A DNA stretch of 64,000 nt from Pedobacter antarcticus (GCF_900112985.1 NZ_FONS01000001.1:679730-743729); one strand, 5' to 3'; counted from the stretch's first letter, positions 1-9,905 are shown. The notes: generated by a model from the letters alone, not told the origin. Program-made: numbers and translations.

Positions 1-1074
1 CATCCAACTCTACCTTGGCAGCTTCGTCAAGCATCTTCAGCATAATTTTGTCTGCGGCATTACGTTTGGTCTTATCTACAATTTTAGCGTAGATCTCCGT
101 ATTTTTAAAAGCTTTATGACCTAACATTTTTGAAACAGTATAAATATCCGTTCCCAGTTCTAATTGCAATGTTGCGAACGTATGGCGAAAACTATGGAAA
201 GTAATATTCTTACTGATACCTGCTGCTGCAAGCCAATGCCTAAAGAAAGTCTTCAACCTTGAATACCTTAATCCCTGAAATACAAAAGTATTCTCAGGAT
301 TTTGATTTCCCATAAAAAAGACCGCTTGATCGGAGATCGGCATTACTTCTGCAGCTTCCGTTTTTTCCTGTGAAAACTGAAGTTCATATTTCCCGATCGT
401 TCCACGTAATTCTGACCACTTCAGTGTTGCTACATCGAAAAATCTCAATCCGGTTAGTCCAGAGAAGAGCGCGGCCCTTCTCATCAAATCTGACTCGGCA
501 GGTGTTTCGGCTAAATGCTGAAACTCTTCAAGGGTAAGCCGTTCTCTATGTATTTCCTTGGGTGTGACGGGCTTAACAATAGCATGTAGATCCTGCGGAA
601 TTAAGCCTTTTTTGTAGGCAATTCTTAAATATGCCTCAGCTTAGCGTAATAGCTTACAGCCGTATTTCTTGAGATAGGCCTTCCAGTTCTACTAATTAAA
701 TCATGACCAGCAAAGGCTATAAAGTATCTTACCCCCATTCCCCAGTTATCTGAAAAAGATTGTTGCTTTTTGCGGGCTTCGACTTTAAAAAAGTCAGTAA
801 AGCTTGAATCTCTTAATGTATCTGAAATAAAACCAAACCTACGGTTTTGTATATCCAATTGCCGTTGGGCACAAACTGCACGAGCCAACATCATGATTTC
901 CTTATTATATTGCCGCTCCCACTGGTCAGCAGGATCATCATAAACATATAATTTAAGGGTTTCAAACCGATGTAATTTACCGGTAGCGGGGTTTTTGATC
1001 GGTGGTGAATAATCCAGCACGATGCTTTTTCTGTCATTCACGATAGTTCTCATTCTCATTTTCACTTTAGCCAT
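1..1074 (-). pseudogene. Tyrosine recombinase pseudogene (copy 1), truncated by window edge
   Basis: The N-terminal part (625-1074, 149 aa) and the catalytic part (1 to about 620) are both recognisable by alignment with the intact integrase at 9906-11111. Compared with it, 66 nt are deleted in frame (residues about 128-149 of the intact protein, in the core-binding domain). One T is then missing, which creates a stop directly after ...KLRHI. The downstream frame still encodes the Arg region, the HSFRHTFAT box and LGHK, but it cannot be read without the frameshift. The last residues and the stop lie off the window. The module is therefore probably unable to make its own recombinase, although its att-type sequence may still be used in trans by the intact copy. 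Confidence 0.88.
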
Positions 1075-1077
1075 AAC

Positions 1078-1644
1078 TTAATCGTTTTGGTTTGAAAATT
1101 TATTTAGATCAGACTTCAAAACATACCTATACTTACCTTCACGGTATTTAGGTATATTATTCCGCTTCAGCAGATCCCACAAAGCTTTCTCAGAAAAATT
1201 AAGCGCCTCTTGAGCCTCCGACATGGAATAGCAGAACTTCGGATGTGGATTCTTTTTACGTGCCCGCAGCACAGGCACCTGAAATTCCGGGAGTACCAGC
1301 ATCTGATCAAGATCAACTCGTTTAATCAGTGTTTTTCGAGGTGTGAACCTAATGGCTTTTATTCTACCGCTTTGAATGATGTTGTAAATGCTTCTGACTG
1401 AAGTAGTCAATAATCTGGCAGCCTCCTTAACCGTTAAAAATTCAGCCACTACTGTACTCTTAGTTGTAGCGGCCATAGTCCCTGCAACTTGTTTTTCAGA
1501 GACCTCTATTTTCAATTCTCTGGCCTTTCGTTTTCCGTATCTGCTGTTACATGTATGGCTGCAAAATCTAGTCACCGTAGTCTTTGCCATGAAAGCATCT
1601 CCACAGAATTCACAAATCCTTTTTACCTTAATGTTCGAACTCAT
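1078..1644 (-). CDS. Zinc-finger/HTH DNA-binding protein, excisionase-like (copy 1)
   Basis: A 188-aa protein, about 95% identical to the one at 11115-11681. Residues 11-35 hold a CxxC...CxxxC zinc-binding pattern (CEFCGDAF then CSHTCNSR). Residues about 69-117 form a MerR-like HTH of the helix-turn-helix 17/excisionase type ([30 protein letters not shown]). A second, weaker HTH lies at about 138-183 ([18 protein letters not shown]). It sits 3 nt upstream of the integrase start, so the two are co-transcribed. Proteins of this kind near tyrosine recombinases usually act as directionality factors or regulators; that role is inferred. This copy is intact although its integrase partner is broken. 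Confidence 0.75.
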   Translation of the reverse strand: MSSNIKVKRICEFCGDAFMAKTTVTRFCSHTCNSRYGKRKARELKIEVSEKQVAGTMAATTKSTVVAEFLTVKEAARLLTTSVRSIYNIIQSGRIKAIRFTPRKTLIKRVDLDQMLVLPEFQVPVLRARKKNPHPKFCYSMSEAQEALNFSEKALWDLLKRNNIPKYREGKYRYVLKSDLNKFSNQND

Positions 1645-1725
1645 CCTTTGTTGCTTTAAGTCTAAAGCACGGGCGCTTTTTGATCAAATTCTACCGAAAA
1701 ACACCTGTAGTTATCTCGCCAATTT

Positions 1726-1766
1726 AAGTGTCATTAAGCGGCGATTAGTGTCATTAGATGTCGTTA
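1726..1766. promoter_or_regulatory. Short direct repeats upstream of integrase module copy 1
   Basis: Two copies of aRtGTCATTA-like boxes (aagtgtcatta at 1726-1736, tagtgtcatta at 1746-1756) are followed by a related gatgtcgtta at 1757-1766. Copy 2 of the module has one more unit. Spaced short direct repeats beside a tyrosine recombinase operon and near the element end are what arm-type integrase sites look like. This is an inference. Confidence 0.4.
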
Positions 1767-1954
1767 GTCGCCATAATCTACCAGATGATTTTCACACCTG
1801 ATTTTTAGGAGAAAAAAGCTACAATTGCGTTACAAAAGTCAGAAAAATAAAAGGATAAATCCAAAAACATGGACAAAAGAAATTCACATAACTTATTAAC
1901 AATAAGCTATTTACTTGTCAGTATTTATCGTAATTATGCAGTAGTTATCATTGA

Positions 1955-3292
1955 TTATTTGCCCGCATAAAATGTATTTAGAGAATCTACTTTCAACCGA
2001 CCCTTCAGCCAGGAGCGGATCCTGATCTGGTTAGCGGGTGTCGGTAATTTAGAAACTTGTGCGGTGAAAAGTGTAATTGTGTCCTTGTGTTGCGTATCCA
2101 GCCTGTTCATAACGTTATTTGATAGTGAGTAGCTTTTGATTTCGGGAAATAAGGCGATTAATTCGGATCTGATATCTGGCAAAGCCTGAGAAAGCTTATC
2201 GATTTTAACCGGACTACCGAACTGGTTTTCTTTTTTGAATACATCTTCCATGATGCTGGCCTTTATCTGTGAGAAATCGATTTCCTGACTTGCATTAAGT
2301 CCTTGTCTTATCCTTAGAGTGGTACCATCCAGTTTGTATTTTTTTAGGTTTCCCTTTATAGCGTTGACAACATTCTCTGATAGTTCTGTACCTATCAAAA
2401 GCAGGTCGATCTCTTTTTCGCCTTTCGAGTAACTGAGGTTTCGGTTGATGACCTGGGTTGTGGTGAAATTGAACTGCTCCCGGATAAATGTCTGTGCATT
2501 GTTTTCAAAAATGCTTTTTTGTACAATGCCATAGGCAAGGTATATGCTAGGAATAATGGTAATGAGTACACTGATAAGAATATACCTGGTTACCTTTTTT
2601 TCGACACCCGGATCCTCAAAATGTTTTTTATCGAATTTTAAAAAGCGAACGATAAGGTAGGTGGAGATACAGATGAATAGACTGTTGATAAAAAACAGGT
2701 ACAAGGCACCAAAGAAAAATGGCCAGTTGCCCATAGCCAGCCCATAGCCTGCTGTACAAAGTGGAGGCATCAGTGCTGTGGCAATAGCCACACCTGGGAT
2801 TATATTACTTTTTTCCCTCCTGGTAGCGGCAATAATTCCAGCCAGTCCCCCAGTAAAAGCGATGAAGACATCCCATATTGATGGCGTAGTTCTGGCAAGA
2901 AGTTCACTCTGTGCTTCATGTAGCGGGGTAATATAAAAGTATATTGTAGAGGTTACGATACTGATAAAGGTGGCAATGAGCAGGTTTCGCCCGCCTTTTT
3001 TGACCAGGTCAAAATCATTTGTACCGATGCCAAGTCCTATTCCCATTATGGGACCCATCAGTGGAGAAATCAGCATGGCCCCAATAATCACCGCTGTTGA
3101 GTTTACGTTTAGACCAACTGATGCGATGATGATTGCAAAGATGAGTGTCCATAACGGACCGCCAACAAATATTGAATTTTTGGAGATGGATTCCACCACC
3201 TCACTTTCATTGGCCTTATCTATATGCAGATTGAAGCGGTTTGCAATGAAAGCCTTAATGGCACTCCGGACATCATCAGTTTTTTTTTCCAT
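1955..3292 (-). CDS. DUF389 family hydrophobic membrane protein
   Basis: A 445-aa protein with a cytoplasmic N-terminus, then a membrane block of about six segments (residues about 45-260) and a soluble C-terminal half. The membrane block contains the glycine-rich stretch typical of the DUF389 family (AVIIGAMLISPLMGPIMGIG). The family is widespread and its transport substrate is not established. The gene lies 17 nt after nhaA on the same strand, so they probably form an operon within a block of ion-handling genes. The stop codon and the last two codons (Gly-Lys-stop, GGC AAA TAA) are inside the 11-bp box shared by the two integrase modules. The 3' end of the gene is therefore supplied by, or coincides with, an attachment site. 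The tail reads FYAGK-stop, close to the mnmE tail FCIGK-stop. Confidence 0.85.
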   Translation of the reverse strand: MEKKTDDVRSAIKAFIANRFNLHIDKANESEVVESISKNSIFVGGPLWTLIFAIIIASVGLNVNSTAVIIGAMLISPLMGPIMGIGLGIGTNDFDLVKKGGRNLLIATFISIVTSTIYFYITPLHEAQSELLARTTPSIWDVFIAFTGGLAGIIAATRREKSNIIPGVAIATALMPPLCTAGYGLAMGNWPFFFGALYLFFINSLFICISTYLIVRFLKFDKKHFEDPGVEKKVTRYILISVLITIIPSIYLAYGIVQKSIFENNAQTFIREQFNFTTTQVINRNLSYSKGEKEIDLLLIGTELSENVVNAIKGNLKKYKLDGTTLRIRQGLNASQEIDFSQIKASIMEDVFKKENQFGSPVKIDKLSQALPDIRSELIALFPEIKSYSLSNNVMNRLDTQHKDTITLFTAQVSKLPTPANQIRIRSWLKGRLKVDSLNTFYAGK

Positions 3293-3309
3293 GGCGCTGT
3301 TTGATCTTT

Positions 3310-4653
3310 TTAACTGTTGTTAGTTTCGCTCAATTGATCGTTCTCATTTGATTTCCCAATACGCTTTAGAACAATTGTTCCGAGTATACCGGCGACAATT
3401 GATGCAATCAGAATTCCATATTTGGCCTGATCAATAAACACAGGATTTTTAAAGGCCAGTCCACTGATAAATAGCGACATGGTAAAGCCTATTCCGGCAA
3501 GGAGCGCAACCCCGGCAATATGTTTCCAGTTCGCCCCTTCCGGCAAACTGGAAATCCGGAACCTGACCATTATCCAGCAAAAAAATAGAATACCGATAAA
3601 TTTGCCAATGATAAGTCCTGCGGCAACGCCTATGGATACAGGATTAATGACTGAACTAAAAAAATCCGTTGTGATCACAATGCCGGCATTGGCCAGCGCA
3701 AACAGTGGCATGATTCCGAATGCCACCCAAGGGTGGAGAGCATGTTCTATGGTTTGTAAAGGGGTTTCAGCTGCCATGCTTAGACTCTTCACTTTTTGAA
3801 TGGTCTTATTTTGCAGGGGAGTGATCAAGCTTCCACGTTCGGGTATATCAATTTCAAAATCATAGGAAAGCTTCCTTAGGTTGCTGGAATAGATTTGTTC
3901 GTCGATCCTGGTAACGGCTGGAATAGTGAATGCAACCAGAACTCCAGCGATTGTTGCATGCACGCCGGAGAGCAAAAAGCCGATCCAAACGCATATGCCA
4001 AGCACCAGATAAAATATGGCACTTCGGATCCCCATACGATTTCCCACCATCAGCAATATTAAAAATCCTGCCCCAATGCCCAGAGACATAAAATTAATCT
4101 GTTCGGTATAGAAAAATGCAATAACCAGCACTGCGCCAAGGTCATCGGCCACCGCCAGGGCGGAGAGAAAGATTTTAACCGAAATTGGAATGTGTTTACT
4201 TGCCATAGATAACAGCGCCAGCGCGAAGGCAATATCAGTTGCCATAGGGATTCCCCACCCGTGCGAGGCATCGGTACCTTTATTAATTAAAAAATAAATC
4301 GCTGCCGGAACGAGCATGCCGCCCAGGGCAGCTGTCATGGGCAGTGAGGCCTTTTGCAGTGAAGAAAGTTCTCCCTCCATGAATTCCCGCTTGAGCTCAA
4401 GACCGATTACAAAGAAGAATATCGCCATAAGACCGTCATTGATCCAGATGTGAAGCGGATGGCTAAGCAAAAACTTATCAAACCCTACAGTGAAATTGAT
4501 ATGCCAAAGATGTTCATAAAAGTCATGAAACGGTGAGTTTGCCCATGCAATCGCAATCACCACGCTGATCAGTAGTACAATTCCACTTGTATGTTCCAGG
4601 TGGATAAAATGGCTCACCGGCGCCATGATCTTTTCTATCGTCGTCTTTTTCAT
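3310..4653 (-). CDS. nhaA: Na+/H+ antiporter NhaA
   Basis: About 447 aa with roughly twelve membrane segments. NhaA exchanges cytoplasmic Na+ for external protons across the inner membrane and serves pH and sodium tolerance. The ion-binding pair is visible in ALAVADDLGAVLVIAFFYT (the two Asp residues equivalent to Asp163/Asp164 of the E. coli protein). The N-terminal GIVLLISVVIAIAWANS and the FFFVIGLELKREF segment are also typical. I chose the ATG at 4653; an in-frame TTG lies three codons upstream. About 60 residues around 270-330 form a longer loop than in the enterobacterial protein (388 aa), common in Bacteroidota. It is followed by the DUF389 gene and transcribed divergently from the channel gene. 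Confidence 0.95.
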   Translation of the reverse strand: MKKTTIEKIMAPVSHFIHLEHTSGIVLLISVVIAIAWANSPFHDFYEHLWHINFTVGFDKFLLSHPLHIWINDGLMAIFFFVIGLELKREFMEGELSSLQKASLPMTAALGGMLVPAAIYFLINKGTDASHGWGIPMATDIAFALALLSMASKHIPISVKIFLSALAVADDLGAVLVIAFFYTEQINFMSLGIGAGFLILLMVGNRMGIRSAIFYLVLGICVWIGFLLSGVHATIAGVLVAFTIPAVTRIDEQIYSSNLRKLSYDFEIDIPERGSLITPLQNKTIQKVKSLSMAAETPLQTIEHALHPWVAFGIMPLFALANAGIVITTDFFSSVINPVSIGVAAGLIIGKFIGILFFCWIMVRFRISSLPEGANWKHIAGVALLAGIGFTMSLFISGLAFKNPVFIDQAKYGILIASIVAGILGTIVLKRIGKSNENDQLSETNNS

Positions 4654-4740
4654 ATACCTCAAAATTCCAAATATACATTTTTAAAGAAACCTCATGGTTT
4701 TATTACGGGGTTAATATCTTATTTTGCGAAAAACCGGTAC

Positions 4741-5559
4741 ATGAAAATGATTAGAGCGAACGACATCATACGGAAAAAAATATACATCATTATCTTCAGG
4801 TCCGATACAAGGGCCGGGAAACTCTTTGATGTTGTGCTGTTAATATTAATCCTGCTGAGTATACTTTCTGTCTTTCTGGAGAGCGTAGCTTCGGTAAGGG
4901 AAAGATTTTACCATACGATCCATATACTGGAGTGGATATTTACCATTTTGTTTACTGCGGAATATATGCTTCGAATATATGCCAGCCATAAGCCCCTTCG
5001 ATATATTTTTAGTTTTTATGGACTAGTGGATCTGATCGCATTTATCCCTACGTATTTAAGCCTTTTTTTTGTAGGAACCCAGTACCTAGTCGTTGTCAGG
5101 GCTTTCAGGTTGCTGCGCGTATTCAGGATCCTCAAACTTACCCAATTCCTATATGAAGGCAATATCTTGAAAAAAGCCCTTCGGGCAAGCCTTTATAAGA
5201 TTGTCATGTTCCTTTCCAGTGTAATTACTTTGGTCACCATCATAGGTACACTGATGTACATTATAGAGGGGGAGACAAGTGGCTTTACCAGTATTCCCAT
5301 GTCTATATACTGGGCCATTGTAACCATTACTACGGTAGGCTATGGTGATATATCGCCTCAAAGTCCTTTAGGACAAATGCTTGCCAGCGTACTGATGGTA
5401 ATAGGTTATGGAATAATCGCTGTTCCAACCGGCATCGTATCTGTTGAGATGTCCAGGGCTACCGAGGCAGCAAAGATTAAATGTCCTAACTGTTATACTG
5501 GGCTGCATAATGAGAATGATCGGTTTTGTTCCAATTGTGGTCATCAATTAAAAAAGTAA
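4741..5559 (+). CDS. Voltage-gated potassium channel-like protein with C-terminal zinc ribbon
   Basis: About 272 aa, a six-TM Kv-type channel of the inner membrane. The S4 segment carries regularly spaced arginines (VVRAFRLLRVFRILK, about residues 120-134) and the pore has the selectivity filter TTVGYGD. The C-terminus ends in a small zinc ribbon with two CxxC pairs (CPNCYTGLHNENDRFCSNCG), which is unusual for a bacterial Kv channel and may be a regulatory or assembly domain. I chose the ATG at 4741 because the open frame to 4591 overlaps nhaA and does not encode channel sequence. The intergenic space with nhaA is 87 bp and must hold both promoters. It is 23 nt upstream of the BCCT transporter gene. 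Confidence 0.88.
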   Translation: MKMIRANDIIRKKIYIIIFRSDTRAGKLFDVVLLILILLSILSVFLESVASVRERFYHTIHILEWIFTILFTAEYMLRIYASHKPLRYIFSFYGLVDLIAFIPTYLSLFFVGTQYLVVVRAFRLLRVFRILKLTQFLYEGNILKKALRASLYKIVMFLSSVITLVTIIGTLMYIIEGETSGFTSIPMSIYWAIVTITTVGYGDISPQSPLGQMLASVLMVIGYGIIAVPTGIVSVEMSRATEAAKIKCPNCYTGLHNENDRFCSNCGHQLKK

Positions 5560-5582
5560 AACGTTAAATAAAAGCCCCTACT

Positions 5583-7598
5583 ATGAATAATATTCAACGA
5601 ACATTGAAAAATTCCACTTTCAAACCTGGAATTATAGTGCCCAGTTTAATCTTTATCATATCTGTTACCCTGGTATCAAGTTTCTTTCCCATTCAGACAG
5701 CCTTGATACTAGATGTGATTAAAACCTGGATTTTTGTGAATTTAAATTGGGTGTATGTATGGTCGGTTACCATTTTTGTGATTTTTCTCTTAGTACTAAC
5801 CTTTAGCAAATACGGCACGATCCGTCTGGGGGATGATGATGAGAAACCGGAGCATTCATTTTTTTCATGGATATCGATGCTTTTCGCTGCAGGAATGGGG
5901 ATTGGGCTGATGTACTTTGGTGTAGCCGAACCTATGTCCCATTATACAGAAAAGGCTTTTTCCGGTCTGGACGAGGTTCAGCGGTCCAGAAATGCCCAGC
6001 TTTATACATTCTTCCATTGGGGAATACATGCATGGGCAGTTTATGGAATTGTCGGATTGTCTCTGGCTTATTTTACCTTCAGGTTCAAACTCCCGTTGTC
6101 CCTTCGTAGCTGTTTTTATCCAATATTGAAGAACAGGATAAATGGTCCTGCGGGCGATGCCATTGATACATTTGCTTTGTGCAGTACTTTCTTCGGCATT
6201 ACCACTACATTGGGTTTTGGGGTAGTACAACTTAATGCCGGGCTGGTTGAGGTTGGTGTTTTAAAGGATACCGGCTTTTGGTATCAGGCCGGAATCGTTC
6301 TGATTATCATGCTGATTTCTGTGATATCTGCAACTTCGGGGGTAAATAAAGGGGTTAAATATTTAAGCCAGCTCAATATTATAGCGGCAATAACGCTGAT
6401 GGTTTTTATATTGATTCTAGGGCCTACTGTTTTCTTGCTTGGATCGTTCTCTGAAGGAATAGGAAACTACCTGACGCAATTCTTTACTTTAACCTTTAAT
6501 ACCCATGCCTATGATGAGGCTACCCAGCCATGGTTTTTTAACTGGACAATTCTTTACTGGGCCTGGTGGATATCCTGGTCTCCGTATGTGGGGCTTTTCA
6601 TTGCAAGAATTTCCCGGGGGAGGACAATAAGGGAGTTTATCGGGGCGGTATTGATTATACCAACATTTTTCAACTTCCTATGGATGACAGTCTTTGGCAA
6701 CAGTGCTACCTGGCTCGACCGCACAAGGGGTGGCGTACTGAGTAGTATAGTGGAAAATACTGATAAACTCCTGTTTGAGTTTCTTGGACAATTCCCAATT
6801 TCTTCTGTAACGAGTATTCTCGCCATATTTATTATATTTATATTCTTTATAACCTCGGCAGATTCGGGAATATTTGTAATGGACAATATTGCATCTAACA
6901 ATGCTAAAAATTCACCTAAGTGGCAATTAATATTCTGGGGTGTACTTTTAGGACTGTTGTCTCTTGTTCTGCTTAATGCTGGAGGACTTCAGTCGCTGCA
7001 GACTATGACCCTAATTACTGCATTACCTTTTTCACTGATCATGTGCATGTTCTGTTATAGCCTGATTGTTGGGCTCCGAATCGATTATGGTTATTACAAG
7101 AAAGGATATTCTCCCGCAACGACTAACTGGTCGGGTGAATTTTGGAAAGAACGGCTCGACCATATTCTGTCTTATAAGAAAGAGGATGCGGTGAATAGTT
7201 TTATTGCCGAAACAGTTAGGCCGGCACTGGATGAGCTTGCAAATGCATTTCAGGAAAAACAGATCGTGGCATCTGTATCCATTTATGAACATCCCTTTGC
7301 CGTCGAGATCACCATTAAACATAAAGTGATTGAAGATTTTAAGTATGGAGTCAAAACGCACTCGAAAGTTATATCGGAATTTCTTGTGGATGAAATAAAC
7401 CTGCCGGGGATTAAAAAGAACAGCACCTTCATTCCGGTTACCTATTTTGGTGATAACCGGCCTGGCTATAATATCGAGTATTTCAGTCATCGGGAGATCA
7501 TTGCAGATGCCTTAAAACAATATGAAAGGTTCATTGAATTATCTTCAGATGTCAAAAACGAAATGTTTTTAGATAACACGCTTAAGGATAGTCAATAA
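5583..7598 (+). CDS. BCCT family (betaine/carnitine/choline) transporter
   Basis: A 671-aa protein of the BCCT family, which takes up glycine betaine, choline or carnitine driven by ion gradients. About twelve membrane segments occupy residues 20-500. The family signature is clear in the eighth-segment region (ILYWAWWISWSPYVGLFIAR), followed by ISRGRTIREF. The protein has a soluble C-terminal extension of about 150 residues, as in the long BetT-type members. It follows the potassium channel gene by 23 nt on the same strand. Together with NhaA and the channel it forms a salt, pH and osmotic tolerance set carried between two integrase modules. The substrate cannot be decided from sequence by eye. 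Confidence 0.93.
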   Translation: MNNIQRTLKNSTFKPGIIVPSLIFIISVTLVSSFFPIQTALILDVIKTWIFVNLNWVYVWSVTIFVIFLLVLTFSKYGTIRLGDDDEKPEHSFFSWISMLFAAGMGIGLMYFGVAEPMSHYTEKAFSGLDEVQRSRNAQLYTFFHWGIHAWAVYGIVGLSLAYFTFRFKLPLSLRSCFYPILKNRINGPAGDAIDTFALCSTFFGITTTLGFGVVQLNAGLVEVGVLKDTGFWYQAGIVLIIMLISVISATSGVNKGVKYLSQLNIIAAITLMVFILILGPTVFLLGSFSEGIGNYLTQFFTLTFNTHAYDEATQPWFFNWTILYWAWWISWSPYVGLFIARISRGRTIREFIGAVLIIPTFFNFLWMTVFGNSATWLDRTRGGVLSSIVENTDKLLFEFLGQFPISSVTSILAIFIIFIFFITSADSGIFVMDNIASNNAKNSPKWQLIFWGVLLGLLSLVLLNAGGLQSLQTMTLITALPFSLIMCMFCYSLIVGLRIDYGYYKKGYSPATTNWSGEFWKERLDHILSYKKEDAVNSFIAETVRPALDELANAFQEKQIVASVSIYEHPFAVEITIKHKVIEDFKYGVKTHSKVISEFLVDEINLPGIKKNSTFIPVTYFGDNRPGYNIEYFSHREIIADALKQYERFIELSSDVKNEMFLDNTLKDSQ

Positions 7599-8213
7599 CT
7601 TTCGAACTCAGATATTTCATTTGATCTAATTACTCAATGTTGGAGAGGTATTTATAAAAATTGTTAAACCAATGTCTAGAATGATAGGCTTAAACAGAAT
7701 CATTGTAAACAAGGCGACATAATGTAGCTAATTTGCTATACATGCTTTGCCTTGTTTTGATAAAAAGCACAAACCGGAAAACCAATGCCTTTCTCTTACC
7801 CTGAAAACCCTGTCTCGATCGGGGGTATATTATGAAGAAAGAATGGAGGAAAAGCTGTTTCAAAAAGACGTAGAAAAGGTTTTGGGTGTACCTCAAGACA
7901 GTATCGCAAATTGGTAAAGAACAGTATTATACCTAAAATTCAGTATTACCCTTATATAATCATACATGTCCTTTGTTTACGATTTGGCGGAATTGTCAAA
8001 TAACTTCAAAAGTTACAGATATTATAATGGTCTTAGGCATAAAGAATTAGGGAAATTTTCGAAGTTAATGGATTGACAGTGCGTAGTTGGGAATTGGGAG
8101 AACTCCAACCGCATTAGAAAGTTCTAAATAGGCTAAATGCGATATTAAAAAAATGCTTTAAATGATAGCCGCGAGAGATAAGGCTGGATACAAGTTCTTT
8201 CGGTTTGATTCCT
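7599..8213. pseudogene. Decayed intergenic stretch with an XRE-like helix-turn-helix relic
   Basis: No intact gene is visible. On the plus strand around 8046-8100 one frame reads EVNGLTVRSWELGELQPH then stop, and continues after it as KVLNRLNAILKK. This is the recognition-helix pattern of small Bacteroidota XRE regulators (TVRxWExGxxxP...LNxL), broken by stops. The open frame at 7690-7896 on the minus strand has no recognisable content. The region looks like leftover sequence of earlier elements. Confidence 0.4.
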
Positions 8214-8588
8214 TCACAGATGACATTCATTCTGTAGTTTATTTCTGTGATTTTTTCCCCAATCAGCCAGAGTATTTACAATGGGAATAACTGTATTCGC
8301 ATATTCAGTTGGCTCATAACTAACAATGACAGGTGTGGCTTCCGCTTCAACCTTACGAACTATAACACCATTTGTTTCCAAATCCTCCAACTCATTTGAC
8401 AACACCCTGGCAGAAATACCTTCCACGGCCTTCTGTAATTCATTAAAGCGATTATATCCACTAGCGATTCCTACTACAATACGTAATTTCCACTTACCTC
8501 CCAGAACATGCAGAGCATCCTCAATAGCCTTTAAACTTTGAATACAGGCTAAACTTTTGAATTCGTTTTTATCGTTTTTACTTTCCAT
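8214..8588 (-). CDS. HxlR family winged-helix transcriptional regulator
   Basis: A 124-aa protein matching the HxlR (DUF24) family along its length. A Cys near the N-terminus (LACIQSL) precedes LGGKWKLRIVVGIASGYNRFNELQKAVEGISARVLSNELEDLE, and it ends with the LADWGKNH tail. Members are often redox- or aldehyde-responsive repressors acting on a divergent neighbour. Here the divergent side (8589-9399) has no intact gene, so its original target seems to have been lost. The ordinary length and intact frame suggest it is functional. Confidence 0.88.
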   Translation of the reverse strand: MESKNDKNEFKSLACIQSLKAIEDALHVLGGKWKLRIVVGIASGYNRFNELQKAVEGISARVLSNELEDLETNGVIVRKVEAEATPVIVSYEPTEYANTVIPIVNTLADWGKNHRNKLQNECHL

Positions 8589-9399
8589 CTATTTTATGCA
8601 ACTAACCTTTTTGATAGTACTAACCTTTAGGTTACAACTTACTGTCATCCCACTATAATCGGCTTCTTCGTCCTGCATTTTCAATAATTGCCCCGGGTGC
8701 TATGAACGACATTCCGCCCGCTTCAAAATCATAATATCCCTGGCAATACTTCAGTCACTTTTCAAGTATAATCTCTGGTTTTGAGCTGAAAGAGGAGTTA
8801 ATCTCCTCGCTGATCAGTTGCTTAACGAAGCAACCTCGCTTTCATCAGCGTAGCAAGTCTTCGACAAACAGCAGCAAGTAAGGTTCAACCCTAGCTATTT
8901 CCATAATTTGTGTGGAATAACTGATCAAATCAGCAATGATTAATGACATAATCCACACCGCAAGCTCGTTCTTTAAAGCAGATTTCATATTAGACAGCTC
9001 TTCAAACATGATAATCTGCGCCAGTACCACATAGCTGACATAAACACCGATATTGTTCAGGTTTCAATCAATCTTTTCGAGGTAATTCTTATCGGTAAGT
9101 TCAGCAGCTTGTATGGTCACCGCATTTTCATTGACTGCCTGGAAGTGCACCTATCATACACAACACCCTGGGCATCTACAGATCTTATCAGTCCCGCACT
9201 GAGCTGTAAACTCAGCGAAATCTTGTTTTGATTAAAGAATGAGAAATAGCTCTTATTAGAATGAGAGACGAGAGCTACTCAAGCGATAATGGTGCCCTAC
9301 TTCGAAAAAAACTTCCCATATGGGACTTCCTTGATCTTATTAGGACAATATTGTACTAATCTCAATAGACTGTTATAATAAAAAATAGGAATTCGGCCA
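8589..9399. other. Gene-free stretch with coding remnants
   Basis: About 800 bp without a convincing gene. A minus-strand frame at 8845-9030 (61 aa, NMKSALKNELAVWIMSLI...) looks protein-like. With frame changes it appears to continue to about 9230, through phrases such as NENAVTIQAAELTDKNYLEKID in shifted frames interrupted by stops. I do not recognise the family. It reads as a decayed gene rather than a regulatory region. Confidence 0.4.
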
Positions 9400-9714
9400 A
9401 TGGAACCATTTAGTTTTGAAAAACTTCCCGAAGTAATCAGAGTTCTATTGGAGAAAGTAGAGCATATTGAAGATTTGCTTCAGGGTTTACAACCTGAAGA
9501 TTCCAGTGAAAATGAAATTTTGAAGATTCAAGAAGCCGCAAAATTCCTGAAGGTCACTGTACCCGCCCTGTACACAAAAGTGAGCAGACGGGAAATCCCA
9601 GTAAGCAAACCTGGTAAAAGGTTATACTTCAATGAATATGACCTTAAGAAATGGATCACTGATTCGAGAAGGAAAACAGTTATTGAAATCAGAAAAGCAT
9701 ATGAAAATAGTTAA
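9400..9714 (+). CDS. Small HTH (excisionase/MerR-like) DNA-binding protein
   Basis: A 104-aa protein. Residues about 1-40 are an acidic, helical N-terminus (PEVIRVLLEKVEHIEDLLQGLQ). The rest is a helix-turn-helix 17 domain (EILKIQEAAKFLKVTVPALYTKVSRREIPVSKPGKRLYFNEYDLKKWI). This layout is very common for small proteins beside Bacteroidota integrases, where it acts as excisionase or regulator. It converges on the intact integrase at 9906, about 190 bp away. Function as a directionality factor is inferred from fold and position. Confidence 0.78.
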   Translation: MEPFSFEKLPEVIRVLLEKVEHIEDLLQGLQPEDSSENEILKIQEAAKFLKVTVPALYTKVSRREIPVSKPGKRLYFNEYDLKKWITDSRRKTVIEIRKAYENS

Positions 9715-9905
9715 TAAGCATAAAAATTTTACTTAACATTTGCGGTAAAAACCAAAATAACACGGATATCATAAAAATAAGGCAACCAGTTAATATTTCT
9801 GGCATGGTCTCTTGAACAAGTTTCCTGTATTCGATTAGACTTCGAAAAAAGAAGACTGTAAAATGACCTGTGTCAATTAATATCTCACTTTTTTATCAAG
9901 ACGTC

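Larger units (their letters stand above)
1..1963 (-). repeat. Direct repeat copy 1: integrase module, decayed
   Basis: This segment matches 9968-12010 almost base for base, in the same orientation. All length differences are accounted for by four indels: a 66-nt deletion, a 1-nt deletion and a missing codon in the integrase, and 10 nt fewer in the upstream region. The encoded 188-aa proteins differ at about 10 positions. The repeat probably continues left of the window. Its right limit is the 11-bp box at 1953-1963 (gattatttgcc), which is also the right limit of copy 2. Confidence 0.9.

Noticed and set aside
4591..4740. N-terminal extension of the potassium channel frame
   Set aside because: It overlaps the nhaA start on the other strand and contains a cytoplasmic-type sequence unlike channels; the ATG at 4741 fits the first membrane segment.
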